NCBI RefSeq assembly: GCF_900168295.1
Contig: NZ_FVZL01000001.1
Coordinates: 768,134-832,133, forward strand
DNA: 64,000 nucleotides
Reading direction: 5' to 3'
From: Arthrobacter sp. P2b
GTDB lineage: Bacteria > Actinomycetota > Actinomycetes > Actinomycetales > Micrococcaceae
The translations under genes and the position numbers were made by a program. Below are positions 35,254 to 43,376 of this stretch, piece by piece (within the stretch, counting starts at the first letter, position 1; each line of letters begins with the position of its first letter). The notes beneath the pieces were generated by a model. It worked only from the letters and a program-made list of their open reading frames with translations, made no database searches and had not been told where the DNA came from.

Positions 35254-35271
35254 GCCCTTCACATGAAGGGC
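35254..35271 (-). promoter_or_regulatory. Leader hairpin of rplY
   Basis: GCCCTTCA and TGAAGGGC pair perfectly around a 2-nt centre (a palindromic 18-mer), about 100 nt upstream of the rplY ATG. It lies in a leader of over 200 nt rich in stems. It may be a structure used in autoregulation or simply a processing site; the sequence alone does not decide. Confidence 0.35.
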
Positions 35272-35358
35272 AGATCAGACCCAGTCGATAACGGAGACCT
35301 GCAAGCCGGTTGCCCGGCTGCTCTCCCTCGCCAAGGTATCGCTGTAAAGCTTACCAGC

Positions 35359-35389
35359 GCCGGGCCCGTTTACTGAAAACGGACCCGGC
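35359..35389 (-). terminator. Hairpin downstream of prs
   Basis: GCCGGGCCCGTTT (35359-35371) and AAACGGACCCGGC (35377-35389) pair with one mismatch. It starts about 12 nt after the prs stop on the minus strand. The T/A pairs close to the loop and the lack of a U-run make it a weak or Rho-assisted terminator. Confidence 0.55.
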
Positions 35390-35400
35390 ACCGGCACTGC

Positions 35401-36381
35401 CTAGGCGTTGCCGTCAAACAGGCTGGTGACGGAACCGTCGTCGAACACTTCACGGACGGCGCGCGCAATCAGCGGGGCGATGGACAGGACGGTCAGCTGC
35501 GGGAACCGCTGGGACGCGGTGAGCGGAAGGGTGTTGGTGACCACCACTTCGCGGGCACCCGAGTCGGCGAGCCGCTGGGCTGCGGGGTCGGAGAAGACGG
35601 CGTGGGTGGCGGCGATGATGACATCCTTGGCGCCCGCGTTCTTCAGTACCTGGACGGCGCCGGAGATGGTTCCCCCGGTGTCGATCATGTCGTCGATCAG
35701 GACACAGGTGCGTCCCTCGATCTGGCCCACCACGGTCTTGGAGACCGCCTGGTTGGGGACAGTCAGGTCGCGGCTCTTGTGCACGAAGGCCAGGGGGGCG
35801 CCGCCCAGGCGCTCAGCCCACTGCTCGGCCACGCGGACGCGGCCGGTGTCCGGGGACACAACCGTAATGTTCTCTGCGTCCACCCGGGTGCGGATGTAGT
35901 CCGCGAGCAGCGGGATGGCCATGAGGTGGTCCACGGGCCCGTCGAAGAAGCCCTGGATCTGGGAGGTGTGCAGGTCCACGCTCATGATGCGGTCGGCGCC
36001 GGCGGTCTTGTAGAGGTCGGCCACCAGGCGGGCGGAAATGGGCTCGCGGCCGCGGCCCTTCTTGTCCTGGCGTGCGTAGGGGTAGAACGGGGAGACCACG
36101 GTGATCCTCTTGGCGGAGGCCCGCTTCAGCGAATCGATCATGATCAGCTGTTCCATGAGGTGGTTGTTCAGCGGGGCCGGGTGCGCCTGGATGACGAAGG
36201 CGTCGGTGCCGCGGACGCTCTCGCCGGCGCGGACGTAGATTTCACCGTTGGCGAAGTCGTAGGCGTCCACCGGCAGCAGGTCAGTACCGAGCTCCTTGGC
36301 GATCTCCCGGGCCAGCTCCGGATGGGCCCGCCCGGTGGCGAGCACCAGCTTCTTCTCGCCGTGCGCCGTAATTTCGCTCAT
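35401..36381 (-). CDS. prs: Ribose-phosphate pyrophosphokinase
   Basis: A 326-residue enzyme making PRPP from ribose-5-phosphate and ATP, supplying purines, pyrimidines, His, Trp and NAD. The motifs FANGEIYVR, SPFYPYARQDKK (ATP site), DRIMSVDLHTSQIQGFF (metal/PRPP) and VLIDDMIDTGGT (PRPP loop) are complete. I chose ATG 36381 (MSEITAHGEK); the frame is open further upstream, but that extension overlaps glmU. It follows glmU by 2 nt on the same strand. Confidence 0.95.
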   Translation of the reverse strand: MSEITAHGEKKLVLATGRAHPELAREIAKELGTDLLPVDAYDFANGEIYVRAGESVRGTDAFVIQAHPAPLNNHLMEQLIMIDSLKRASAKRITVVSPFYPYARQDKKGRGREPISARLVADLYKTAGADRIMSVDLHTSQIQGFFDGPVDHLMAIPLLADYIRTRVDAENITVVSPDTGRVRVAEQWAERLGGAPLAFVHKSRDLTVPNQAVSKTVVGQIEGRTCVLIDDMIDTGGTISGAVQVLKNAGAKDVIIAATHAVFSDPAAQRLADSGAREVVVTNTLPLTASQRFPQLTVLSIAPLIARAVREVFDDGSVTSLFDGNA

Positions 36382-36383
36382 TA

Positions 36384-37859
36384 TTACTTGCCCTCTTCTG
36401 TAGATGCCGGGGTACTTGAGGAATCTGTGGTGGCTGCCTGGGCCAGTTCGGCGGAGCGCGTTCCCGGCCTGTTGGCGGGGACCCACCCTTCGGTGTTGCG
36501 CTGCGCTGCGATGCTCAGCGCCAGGGCGCCCGCAGGCACGTCCTTGCGGATCACCGCGCCGGCGCCGCTGTAGGCGCCGTCCCCCACGGTGACCGGGGCA
36601 ACAAAAACGGTGTTGGAACCGGTGCGGACGCCGGAACCGATGACGGTGCGGTGTTTGTTCTGGCCGTCGTAATTGGCTGTGATGTTGCCGCAGCCGATGT
36701 TCGTGTCCTCGCCGATTTCGGCGTCGCCGGCGTAGCCGAGGTGGGACAGTTTGGAGCCGCGGCCGATGGTCACGTTCTTGGTTTCGTAGAACGCGCCGAT
36801 CTTGCCGCTTTCGCCCAGGACGGTGCCGGGCCGCAGGTACGTGAAGGGCCCGACGGCGGCGCCGGCGCCGATCACCGACCCGGAACCGTGCGTGCGGACC
36901 ACCTTCGCGCCTTCGCCCACGGTGACGTCCGTCAGCGTGGTGTCGGGGCCGACGACGGCGTCCCTCGCCACGCGGGTGGCCCCGTGAAGCTGGGTGTTGG
37001 GCAGGAGACGGACGTCCTCGTCAAGCGTCACGGAGGAATCGATCCACGTGGTGGCCGGGTCCACGACGGTGACGCCGGCGCGCATCCAGGCTTCCACGGT
37101 GCGGCGGTTCAGCTCCGCTCCGAGGGCCGCCAGCTGGACGCGGTCGTTGGCGCCCTCCACCTGCCAGCGGTCAGCGGTGACGACGGCGGCAACGCGCCCG
37201 CCTGCCTCCCTCGCCAGTCCCAGCACGTCCGTGAGGTACTTCTCGCCCTGCGCGTTGTCCGTGGTGACCTTGCCCAGGGCGTTGCGGAGTACGTCGGCAT
37301 CGAATGCGTAAATGCCGGAGTTGACCTCGCGGATCAGCCGTTCGGCTTCCGTGGCGTCCTTGTGCTCGCGGATGCCGGTTATTGTGCCGTCGTCGCCGCG
37401 CAGGATGCGGCCGTAGCCGGAGGCGTCGTCCAGGACGGCCGTCAGGACCGTGACGGCGTTGGCTTCCTGCTCGTGGGTGGCAACCAGCTCAGCCAGCAAT
37501 TGGCCGGAGAGCAGGGGCACGTCGCCGTAGGTCACCACGACGGTGCCCGTCAGCAACTGTTCCGCATCCAGGGCCTGCAGCGCGGCTTCAACCGCGCGGC
37601 CCGTGCCGGGGATATCGTCCTGGTCCACAATGACGGCAGCAGGATCGAGGTCAGCGACATGACCGGCCACCAGGTCCCGTTCGTGGCGGACGACAATGGC
37701 GAGCTGCCGGGGGTTGATGCTGCGGGCTGCCAGGAGCGCGTGCCCCACCATCGACCGGCCACCGATTTCATGGAGGATCTTGGGGGTACGTGACTTCATC
37801 CGGGTGCCGGCGCCTGCCGCCAGGACGATTACGGCGGACGGGGCCTTCTCGGGGATCAC
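36384..37859 (-). CDS. glmU: Bifunctional UDP-N-acetylglucosamine pyrophosphorylase/glucosamine-1-phosphate N-acetyltransferase
   Basis: A 491-residue, two-domain cytosolic enzyme making UDP-GlcNAc for the cell wall. The N-terminal pyrophosphorylase has VIVLAAGAGTRMKS; the C-terminal left-handed beta-helix has the hexapeptide repeats around IGAFYETKNVTIGRGSK and NIGCGNITANYDG. The Ala/Ser/Thr-rich tail of about 30 residues is low complexity and typical for actinobacteria. It is downstream of tRNA-Gln and upstream of prs on the minus strand. Confidence 0.96.
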   Translation of the reverse strand: MIPEKAPSAVIVLAAGAGTRMKSRTPKILHEIGGRSMVGHALLAARSINPRQLAIVVRHERDLVAGHVADLDPAAVIVDQDDIPGTGRAVEAALQALDAEQLLTGTVVVTYGDVPLLSGQLLAELVATHEQEANAVTVLTAVLDDASGYGRILRGDDGTITGIREHKDATEAERLIREVNSGIYAFDADVLRNALGKVTTDNAQGEKYLTDVLGLAREAGGRVAAVVTADRWQVEGANDRVQLAALGAELNRRTVEAWMRAGVTVVDPATTWIDSSVTLDEDVRLLPNTQLHGATRVARDAVVGPDTTLTDVTVGEGAKVVRTHGSGSVIGAGAAVGPFTYLRPGTVLGESGKIGAFYETKNVTIGRGSKLSHLGYAGDAEIGEDTNIGCGNITANYDGQNKHRTVIGSGVRTGSNTVFVAPVTVGDGAYSGAGAVIRKDVPAGALALSIAAQRNTEGWVPANRPGTRSAELAQAATTDSSSTPASTEEGK

Positions 37860-37960
37860 GTACGGGCTCTCCTTGCTTGGGTTACGCTGGCGCTTGCGGT
37901 GTCCGGCCAGTCTGCCGGCGCGGCACCGAGTGTCATCCTACTGAACTCCTCGCACAGCAG

Positions 37961-38032
37961 TTCCGCCCATAGGATTCGAACCTATACTCCACGGCTCCAA
38001 AGGCCGGGGTGCTGCCGTTACACCAGAGCGGA
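37961..38032 (-). tRNA. tRNA-Gln (anticodon TTG)
   Basis: The 72-nt cloverleaf on the minus strand starts TCCGCTCTGGTGTAACGG and ends in ...GGGCGGAA, with no encoded CCA. The anticodon loop reads CTTTGGA, giving TTG at positions 34-36. The TpsiC arm has GGTTCGAATCC. The acceptor arms pair 7 of 7 with one G-T. It lies upstream of glmU on the same strand, about 100 nt away. Confidence 0.93.
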
Positions 38033-38166
38033 CCATGCCCAAGGCGCAAGGCCCGGGCACAATCCCCTATTTTGCCACGGGTTCGGGGCGCCGCGCGACA
38101 CGAGGCCGCCGGGTCCTCCCGGACGCACCGGAATCCCGCCGCAGACGGGTAAGGCATGATGGAAAT

Positions 38167-38793
38167 GTGAGCAACAACCCGCCGCGGACGCGGATGACCG
38201 GACTTCAGCGCCGGAGCCAGCTGATCGACGTCGGGCGCGGCCTCTTCGCCGTCCGCGGACTGGACGGCACCACCATCGAGGAAATCGCCGCCTGCGCGGG
38301 AGTCTCCAAGCCGGTCATTTACGAACATTTCGGTTCCAAGGAAGGGCTGTACACCCAGGTGGTGGACTTTGAGTTCCATATCCTGCTGGACGCCATCAAT
38401 ACGGCCCTCACTGAGGAGGCGAAGCCGCGCGTCCTGGTGGAACGCGCCGCGCTGGCACTTCTGACCTACATCGAAGACCGCACCGAAGGTTTCCGGATCC
38501 TGATGCGGGACGCCCCGCCGTCCCAACCCGAAGGCGCTTTTTCCACCCTGCTCTCCCACGTCACCGCCCGCGTGGAGCACATCCTCTCCGACGAGTTCTC
38601 CCGCCGGGGGTTCAGCGGCGAGGACGGCGCCATGTACGCCCAGATGCTCGTGGGCATGGTAGCCATGACCGGCCAGTGGTGGCAGGACAGCCGCCAGCCC
38701 GACAAACACACCGTCGCCGCCCACCTGGTCAACCTCGCCTGGAACGGCCTGACCGGCCTCAAGAAAGACCCTGAGCTGAAGTCCGAGGGCTAA
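38167..38793 (+). CDS. TetR-family transcriptional regulator
   Basis: A 208-residue repressor-type protein. The HTH spans about residues 20-60 (LIDVGRGLFAVRGLDGTTIEEIAACAGVSKPVIYEHFGSKEGLY). The C-domain shows two long helices that would form the dimer, without a known ligand pattern. The target is unknown; the nearest neighbours are tRNA-Gln/glmU (divergent) and a repeat-filled gap downstream. I chose the GTG at 38167; ATG 38194 is a shorter alternative. Confidence 0.87.
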   Translation: MSNNPPRTRMTGLQRRSQLIDVGRGLFAVRGLDGTTIEEIAACAGVSKPVIYEHFGSKEGLYTQVVDFEFHILLDAINTALTEEAKPRVLVERAALALLTYIEDRTEGFRILMRDAPPSQPEGAFSTLLSHVTARVEHILSDEFSRRGFSGEDGAMYAQMLVGMVAMTGQWWQDSRQPDKHTVAAHLVNLAWNGLTGLKKDPELKSEG

Positions 38794-38817
38794 GTCTCCC
38801 CTGCTCGCCTTTCCGGG

Positions 38818-38861
38818 CCCTTTGTCACCTTTGCGAGTCGCCCTTTGGTCACCTTCGCAGG
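38818..38861. repeat. Short imperfect direct repeats
   Basis: CCCTTTGTCACCTTTGCGA at 38818 is repeated as CCCTTTGGTCACCTTCGCA at 38841, a 23-nt period. They are the first repeats of the island downstream of tetR. Their role is not known. Confidence 0.6.
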
Positions 38862-38889
38862 TGGGCCGTGGTTAGGTTCGCGGTGCAGT

Positions 38890-38987
38890 GGCCCTTCGCC
38901 GTCGCTTAGACACGACGCATAGGTAACGCTCCGGTCGCTGGGCGACCTCCACGCTACGATGCGCCGCGATGCGCGACTACACGAAGG
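38890..38987. repeat. Inverted repeat, left 98-nt arm
   Basis: This arm matches the reverse complement of 39166-39263 over its whole length with about 80% identity by eye, sharing a strongly conserved outer end (GGCCCTTCG..GTCGCTTAGACAC). It contains its own hairpin (GGTCGC-tgg-GCGACC). Together with the right arm it encloses 178 nt with no gene. Confidence 0.7.
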
Positions 38988-39165
38988 CCCCCCGCACCAC
39001 TTTTCCCGATCGTTGCCTTCGCATGGCTGCCAACTTACCCACCGCCAACCTCACAGAAGCGTCGTCACCTTCCAGGGCGGTCCCGACGGAAGTTCCCGGC
39101 ACCCTGCCGCTCCTTCGTTCCGGACGTGAGCACGCTGGGAGGGGACGCTAGCTTCCGGAGACGGT

Positions 39166-39263
39166 CCTTCGGAAAGTCGCGCATCGCGGGACATCGGAGC
39201 GTGGAGGTCGCTCAGCGACCGCAGCGCTCCCTATGTCCTGTGTCTAAGCGACGTCGAAGGGCC
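39166..39263. repeat. Inverted repeat, right 98-nt arm
   Basis: The right arm contains a long internal hairpin at 39189-39238: GGACAT/ATGTCC, GGAGCG/CGCTCC and GGTCGC/GCGACC nest around a TCA loop. Its outer end GACGTCGAAGGGCC is nearly the same as the end of the 40-nt tandem unit that follows, so the tandem array appears to have grown from this edge. Confidence 0.7.
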
Positions 39264-39512
39264 GGTTCCGGAACCCAAGGCGGGCGGACGTCGAAGGGCC
39301 GGCTCCGGCACCCAAGGCGAGCGGCGGACGTCGAAGGGCCGGCTCCGGCACCCAAGGCGAGCGGCGGACGTCGAAGGGCCGGCTCCGGCACCCAAGGCGA
39401 GCGGCGGACGTCGAAGGGCCGGCTCCGGCACCCAAGGCGAGCGGCGGACGTCGAAGGGCCGGCTCCGGCACCCAAGGCGAGCGGCGGACGTCGAAGGGCC
39501 GGTTCCGGAACC
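39264..39512. repeat. 40-nt tandem repeat array
   Basis: Five identical 40-nt units start at 39301, 39341, 39381, 39421 and 39461; each begins GGCTCCGGCACCCAAGGCGA and ends GACGTCGAAGGGCC. A 37-nt variant (39264-39300) precedes them and a partial GGTTCCGGAACC ends the array. Forty is not a multiple of three, so no protein repeat is encoded. The array stops 25 nt before the end of the ABC-F gene. Confidence 0.9.
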
Positions 39513-39536
39513 AACCGCAGAGAACCGAACAAGGGA

Positions 39537-41363
39537 CTACTCCCCGAGGACCTCTACAGCTTCGAGCCATTCGAGTTCGAGGGCGTCGCGTTCGCCGGCC
39601 AGGTCTTTGAGTTGCCGGTTTTGCTCGGCCAGGGCGTCGAAGTCGGAGGCCTCGGTGCTTTTCAGCATCAGGTCGTGAAGCTTTTTCTCTGCCTGGTCCA
39701 GTTTGCCCAGCTGGCGTTCGATCCGGTTCTTGGCTTTGCGGGCGTCGCGCTTTTCGGCTTCGGACGGGCCGGACTGGGCCGCTGCAGGTGCCGAACCGCC
39801 GCTGGTGACGGGGTTTCCGCCGCCCGTGACGGTGGATCCCGCAAGTGCAGCTTCACGGAGTTCCAGGTACTGGTCCACGCCGCCGGGCAGGCCGCGGAGC
39901 TTGCCGTCGCCAAGCAGGGCCATCTGGTGGTCGGTGACGCGCTCCAGGAGGTAGCGGTCGTGGCTGACCACCACGAGCGTCCCCGGCCAGCCGTCCAGGA
40001 CGTCTTCCACAGCGGCAAGGGTGTCGGTGTCCAGATCGTTGGTGGGCTCGTCGAGCATCAGCACGTTCGGCTCCCCCACGAGCAATCGCAGGAGCTGCAG
40101 GCGCCGGCGCTCACCGCCCGAGAGGTCCTTCACCGGTGTCCACTGCTTCTGGTTGGTGAACCCGAGCTGCTCCACCAACTGCCCGGCGGTGAATTCCCGC
40201 CCGCCGACGTTAAAGGAACGTTTCTCCCGCTCGATGACTTCGATGACGCGAAGGTCGGAGACGTCGTCGAGCTCCTTGACCTCCTGCGTGAGCACGGCCG
40301 TAACCACGGTCTTGCCGCGCTTCAGCTTGCCGGCGTCGGGGGTGATCTGGCCGTTGAGGAGCTTCAGGAGGGTGGTCTTGCCGGCGCCGTTGACGCCTAC
40401 CAATCCCAGGCGCTCACCCGGGGCGAGGCGGAGGGTGATGTTGTCAAAAAGCTTCCGGCCGTCGTCGGCGCCCTGGAAGTTGAGGGAGACGTGCTCCAGG
40501 TCCAGGACGTCCTTGCCCAGGCGGGCCGTGGCCATCTTGTTCAGCGCCATGGAATCCCGGGGTGCCGGGACGTCTTCGATAAGGGCGTTGGCTGCTTCGA
40601 TCCGGAACTTCGGCTTTGATGTCCGTGCCGGTGCGCCGCGGCGCAGCCAGGCGAGCTCCTTCTTGACCAGCTGCTGGCGCTTGCTCTCCACCACGGAGGC
40701 CATCCGGTCCCGCTCGGCGCGGGCCAGCACGTAGGCCGCGTAACCGCCTTCGAAGGGGTCAACGATTCCGTCGTGGACTTCCCACGTTTTGGTGCAGACT
40801 TCATCCAGGAACCAGCGGTCGTGGGTGACCACCAGGAACGCGCCCTGGTTGGCCCGCCAGCGTGTCTTCAGGTGCCGGGCCAGCCAGGCAACGCCCTCGA
40901 CGTCGAGGTGGTTGGTGGGCTCGTCCAGCATGATGACGTCGTGGTCCTCGATCAGCAGCTTGGCGAGTGCCACGCGCCGCTTCTGGCCGCCGGAGAGGGC
41001 ATGGACGTTGGCGTGCCAGTCCACGTCGGAAACCAGACCGCCCATGATTTCGCGGATCCGGGGGTTCCGGGCCCACTCGTAGTCCGCCTGGTCCCCCACG
41101 ATGGCGGCACCCACCGTGAGGTCGCCGTCGAGCACGTCGCTCTGGTCCAGGTAGCCGACGTTGACGTCGCCGCGTTTGGTGACCCTGCCGGCGTCGGGGG
41201 TGGAGCGCAGCGCGAGCAGCCGCATGAGGGTGGATTTGCCGTCGCCGTTGCGGCCCACCATGCCGATCCTGTCACCCTCCTCGAGTCCCAGGGTGACGCC
41301 GTCCAGGACGGTGCGGGTTGCGTAGGAAACCGTGAGGTTCTCGCCGCCAAGAAGGTGTGCCAA
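39537..41363 (-). CDS. ABC-F family ATPase (ribosome-associated)
   Basis: A 608-residue soluble protein with two ABC ATPase domains and no membrane part. First Walker A VGRNGDGKST (residues 36-45), signature LSGGQKRR, LDEPTNHLDV; second Walker A VGVNGAGKTT, LSGGERRR, LDEPTNDLDT. A linker between the domains and a C-terminal coiled coil (residues about 530-605) resemble Uup. ABC-F proteins act on the ribosomal E-site, in translation control or drug resistance; no resistance-type interdomain arm stands out. It lies downstream of ispE on the same strand, separated by 46 nt. Confidence 0.9.
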   Translation of the reverse strand: MAHLLGGENLTVSYATRTVLDGVTLGLEEGDRIGMVGRNGDGKSTLMRLLALRSTPDAGRVTKRGDVNVGYLDQSDVLDGDLTVGAAIVGDQADYEWARNPRIREIMGGLVSDVDWHANVHALSGGQKRRVALAKLLIEDHDVIMLDEPTNHLDVEGVAWLARHLKTRWRANQGAFLVVTHDRWFLDEVCTKTWEVHDGIVDPFEGGYAAYVLARAERDRMASVVESKRQQLVKKELAWLRRGAPARTSKPKFRIEAANALIEDVPAPRDSMALNKMATARLGKDVLDLEHVSLNFQGADDGRKLFDNITLRLAPGERLGLVGVNGAGKTTLLKLLNGQITPDAGKLKRGKTVVTAVLTQEVKELDDVSDLRVIEVIEREKRSFNVGGREFTAGQLVEQLGFTNQKQWTPVKDLSGGERRRLQLLRLLVGEPNVLMLDEPTNDLDTDTLAAVEDVLDGWPGTLVVVSHDRYLLERVTDHQMALLGDGKLRGLPGGVDQYLELREAALAGSTVTGGGNPVTSGGSAPAAAQSGPSEAEKRDARKAKNRIERQLGKLDQAEKKLHDLMLKSTEASDFDALAEQNRQLKDLAGERDALELEWLEAVEVLGE

Positions 41364-41409
41364 AGGGTACTGCTTTCTGCTGCTCGGGTGGGATGTGGGT
41401 TGAACGTTG

Positions 41410-42372
41410 TCAGATCAGGGTGTCGGAGATGATGCGTGCCCCCGGAACGGGGCCGTGCACGGCGATGGCCGACAAGCCGTAGCGCCGCAGATCTTCTGCC
41501 AGGCCGTCCGCGGTTAGGGAGTCATCCGCGAGCAAGGCAACCGTGGGACCGGAACCGGACACGATGCCCGCGATGGCTCCGTGGGATTCGCCAATGCCAA
41601 GAGTATCGCGGAGTGACGGTGCCAGTTCTATGGAGGCGCGCTGGAGATCGTTCACCAGGACGCGGCTCAGGGCTTCGGCATCGCCGCTCCGCAGTGCTGT
41701 CAGGATCTGGGGGTCGACGCCGGTGGGCTCGGTGGCATTGACGCCTTCAGCGTCGCGCAGCCGGTCCAGGGTCCGGTACACCTCCGGGGTGGACAGGCCA
41801 TAATCCGCCGTTACCAGGACCCAGTGGGTCTGGGCCTTCGCCAGCGCCGGGGACAGCTTGTCGCCCAGCCCCAGCCCAACTGCGGTGCCGCCCAGCAGGG
41901 AGAAGGGGACGTCCGCGCCGAGTTCGGCGGCCAGGTGGGCCAGTTCCTCCCGCGACAGGCCGCTGTTCCACAGCGCGTCGCAGGCCAGGAGGGTGGCTGC
42001 GGCGTCCGCGGACCCGCCGCCCATGCCGCCGGCCACCGGCACGCGCTTGGTGATCTCCAGGTGCACCCCGGTGGCATGTTCAGAGACGTCCGCCATGATT
42101 GCGGCCGCTTTGTAGGCCAGGTTGTTGCCGTCCAAGGGGATGTCCACGGCGTCCAGGTCAAGCGTGCTGTCCGCACTGAGGCTGACTGTGATTCCGGGCG
42201 TTTCGGTACTGGTGGCGGCCACTTCCTCATAGAGGGAAACGGCGAGGTAAACGCTGGCTACCGAGTGGTAGCCGTCAGGACGGAGCGGGCCGACATCAAG
42301 GGACACGTTGACCTTGCCCGGAGCTTTCACCCGGACCGTCCTCGCAGTGAACCGCCCTGCCACGGGTTTCAC
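41410..42372 (-). CDS. ispE: 4-(cytidine 5'-diphospho)-2-C-methyl-D-erythritol kinase
   Basis: A 320-residue GHMP kinase of the non-mevalonate isoprenoid pathway. It has [13 protein letters not shown], the ATP loop [15 protein letters not shown] and the C-terminal [12 protein letters not shown] chose GTG 42372, with AAGGAGG upstream; the GTGA overlap with the rsmA stop couples translation. The rsmA-ispE-ABC order is the conserved actinobacterial block. Confidence 0.94.
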   Translation of the reverse strand: MKPVAGRFTARTVRVKAPGKVNVSLDVGPLRPDGYHSVASVYLAVSLYEEVAATSTETPGITVSLSADSTLDLDAVDIPLDGNNLAYKAAAIMADVSEHATGVHLEITKRVPVAGGMGGGSADAAATLLACDALWNSGLSREELAHLAAELGADVPFSLLGGTAVGLGLGDKLSPALAKAQTHWVLVTADYGLSTPEVYRTLDRLRDAEGVNATEPTGVDPQILTALRSGDAEALSRVLVNDLQRASIELAPSLRDTLGIGESHGAIAGIVSGSGPTVALLADDSLTADGLAEDLRRYGLSAIAVHGPVPGARIISDTLI

Positions 42373-43241
42373 GCCCCGGCCTCCTTGGCTTCGGCGATCC
42401 TGGCGAACGCGGCGATGTCGATGACCTCGCCCCGGGCAGTGGGGTCGACGCCGGCTGCCACCAGGCAGCGTTCGGCCGCCGGCGCTCCCCCGGCCCAGCC
42501 GGCAAGGGCGGCGCGCAGGGTCTTGCGCCGCTGCGCGAAAGCGGCGTCCACCACGGCGAAGACCTGCTCGCGGCTGGCTGTAGTGGCCGGCGGTTCGCGG
42601 CGGGTGAAGGCAACCAGGCCGGAGTGGATCTTGGGTGCCGGCCAGAAAACGTTCATGCCGATCACGCCGGCCTTGCGCATCTGGCTGTACCACGCGGCCT
42701 TAACCGACGGGACGCCATACGTTTTCGATCCGGGGCCGGCAGCCAGCCGGTCCGCCACCTCGTCCTGCACCATGACCAGGCCGTGCTGCAGGCTGGGGAA
42801 ATGCTGCAGCAGGTGCAGCACCACGGGCACGGCCACGTTATAGGGCAGGTTGGCCACCAACGCAGTGGGCTGGACCGGGAGTTCGGTGACCTTCATGGCG
42901 TCGGCATGGACCAGGTGGAAGGAACCCGCAGCGGCAGGCCGCCATTCCTTCACCGTCTCCGGAAGCTTCGCAGCCAGTACCGGATCGATTTCGACGGCGA
43001 CCACGGAGGCTGCCGCGTCCAGGAGCCCCAAGGTCAGGGAGCCGAGGCCTGGCCCGACTTCGAGTACTGTTTCCGCCGGCCCCACGCCCGCGGCAGCCAC
43101 GATCCTGCGGATCGTGTTGCCATCGATCACGAAATTTTGGCCCAGGGTCTTGGTGGGCCTGATGCCGATTTCCTCCGCCAGCCGTCGTATGTCGGAGGCA
43201 CCAAACAAGGGTGCGGGCGCGGCGGGGATGGGTTCAGTCAC
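42369..43241 (-). CDS. rsmA: 16S rRNA (adenine1518-N6/adenine1519-N6)-dimethyltransferase
   Basis: A 290-residue SAM-dependent enzyme (KsgA) that dimethylates two adenines in helix 45. The sequence shows [16 protein letters not shown], the SAM motif [16 protein letters not shown] and [13 protein letters not shown]. The 3' end overlaps ispE by 4 nt. It lies downstream of rpfB, with a strong terminator-like hairpin between them. Confidence 0.95.
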   Translation of the reverse strand: MTEPIPAAPAPLFGASDIRRLAEEIGIRPTKTLGQNFVIDGNTIRRIVAAAGVGPAETVLEVGPGLGSLTLGLLDAAASVVAVEIDPVLAAKLPETVKEWRPAAAGSFHLVHADAMKVTELPVQPTALVANLPYNVAVPVVLHLLQHFPSLQHGLVMVQDEVADRLAAGPGSKTYGVPSVKAAWYSQMRKAGVIGMNVFWPAPKIHSGLVAFTRREPPATTASREQVFAVVDAAFAQRRKTLRAALAGWAGGAPAAERCLVAAGVDPTARGEVIDIAAFARIAEAKEAGA

Positions 43242-43310
43242 CTAGGTATCCTATCCCGCGCGCCGGTTCCGTCCGGTCCGGTCTATGCCCGCGGCCGGCC
43301 TGCTTAACGG

Positions 43311-43347
43311 CAGCGGCCGGGCCCGGAAAGTCCGGGCCCGGCCGCTG
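43311..43347 (-). terminator. Strong hairpin downstream of rpfB
   Basis: CAGCGGCCGGGCCCGGA (43311-43327) pairs perfectly with TCCGGGCCCGGCCGCTG (43331-43347): a 17-bp stem with an AAG loop. It is 30 nt after the rpfB stop on the minus strand. There is no U-run, but the stem is very stable. Confidence 0.7.
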
Positions 43348-43376
43348 TGCGCGGGCGGGCTGGTGCCCGCTCCTGG

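Larger units (their letters stand above)
38794..39536. other. 743-nt non-coding gap packed with repeats
   Basis: No believable gene here: the long open frames on both strands are produced by the GC-rich repeats. In order: two 19-nt imperfect direct repeats (38818 and 38841), a 98-nt inverted-repeat arm (38890-38987), 178 nt of unique sequence, the second arm (39166-39263), then a 40-nt tandem array (39264-39512). The gap lies between tetR (+) and the ABC-F gene (-), both ending into it. Confidence 0.75.

Noticed and set aside
39301..39500. Regular 40-nt repeats as a possible CRISPR array
   Set aside because: The units abut directly with no unique spacers, and there are no cas genes in the window.
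39126..40619. A 497-codon plus-strand frame across the repeats and the ABC-F gene
   Set aside because: It is the mirror of the ABC-F gene plus the tandem repeat; the ABC-F strand has all motifs and good codon use.
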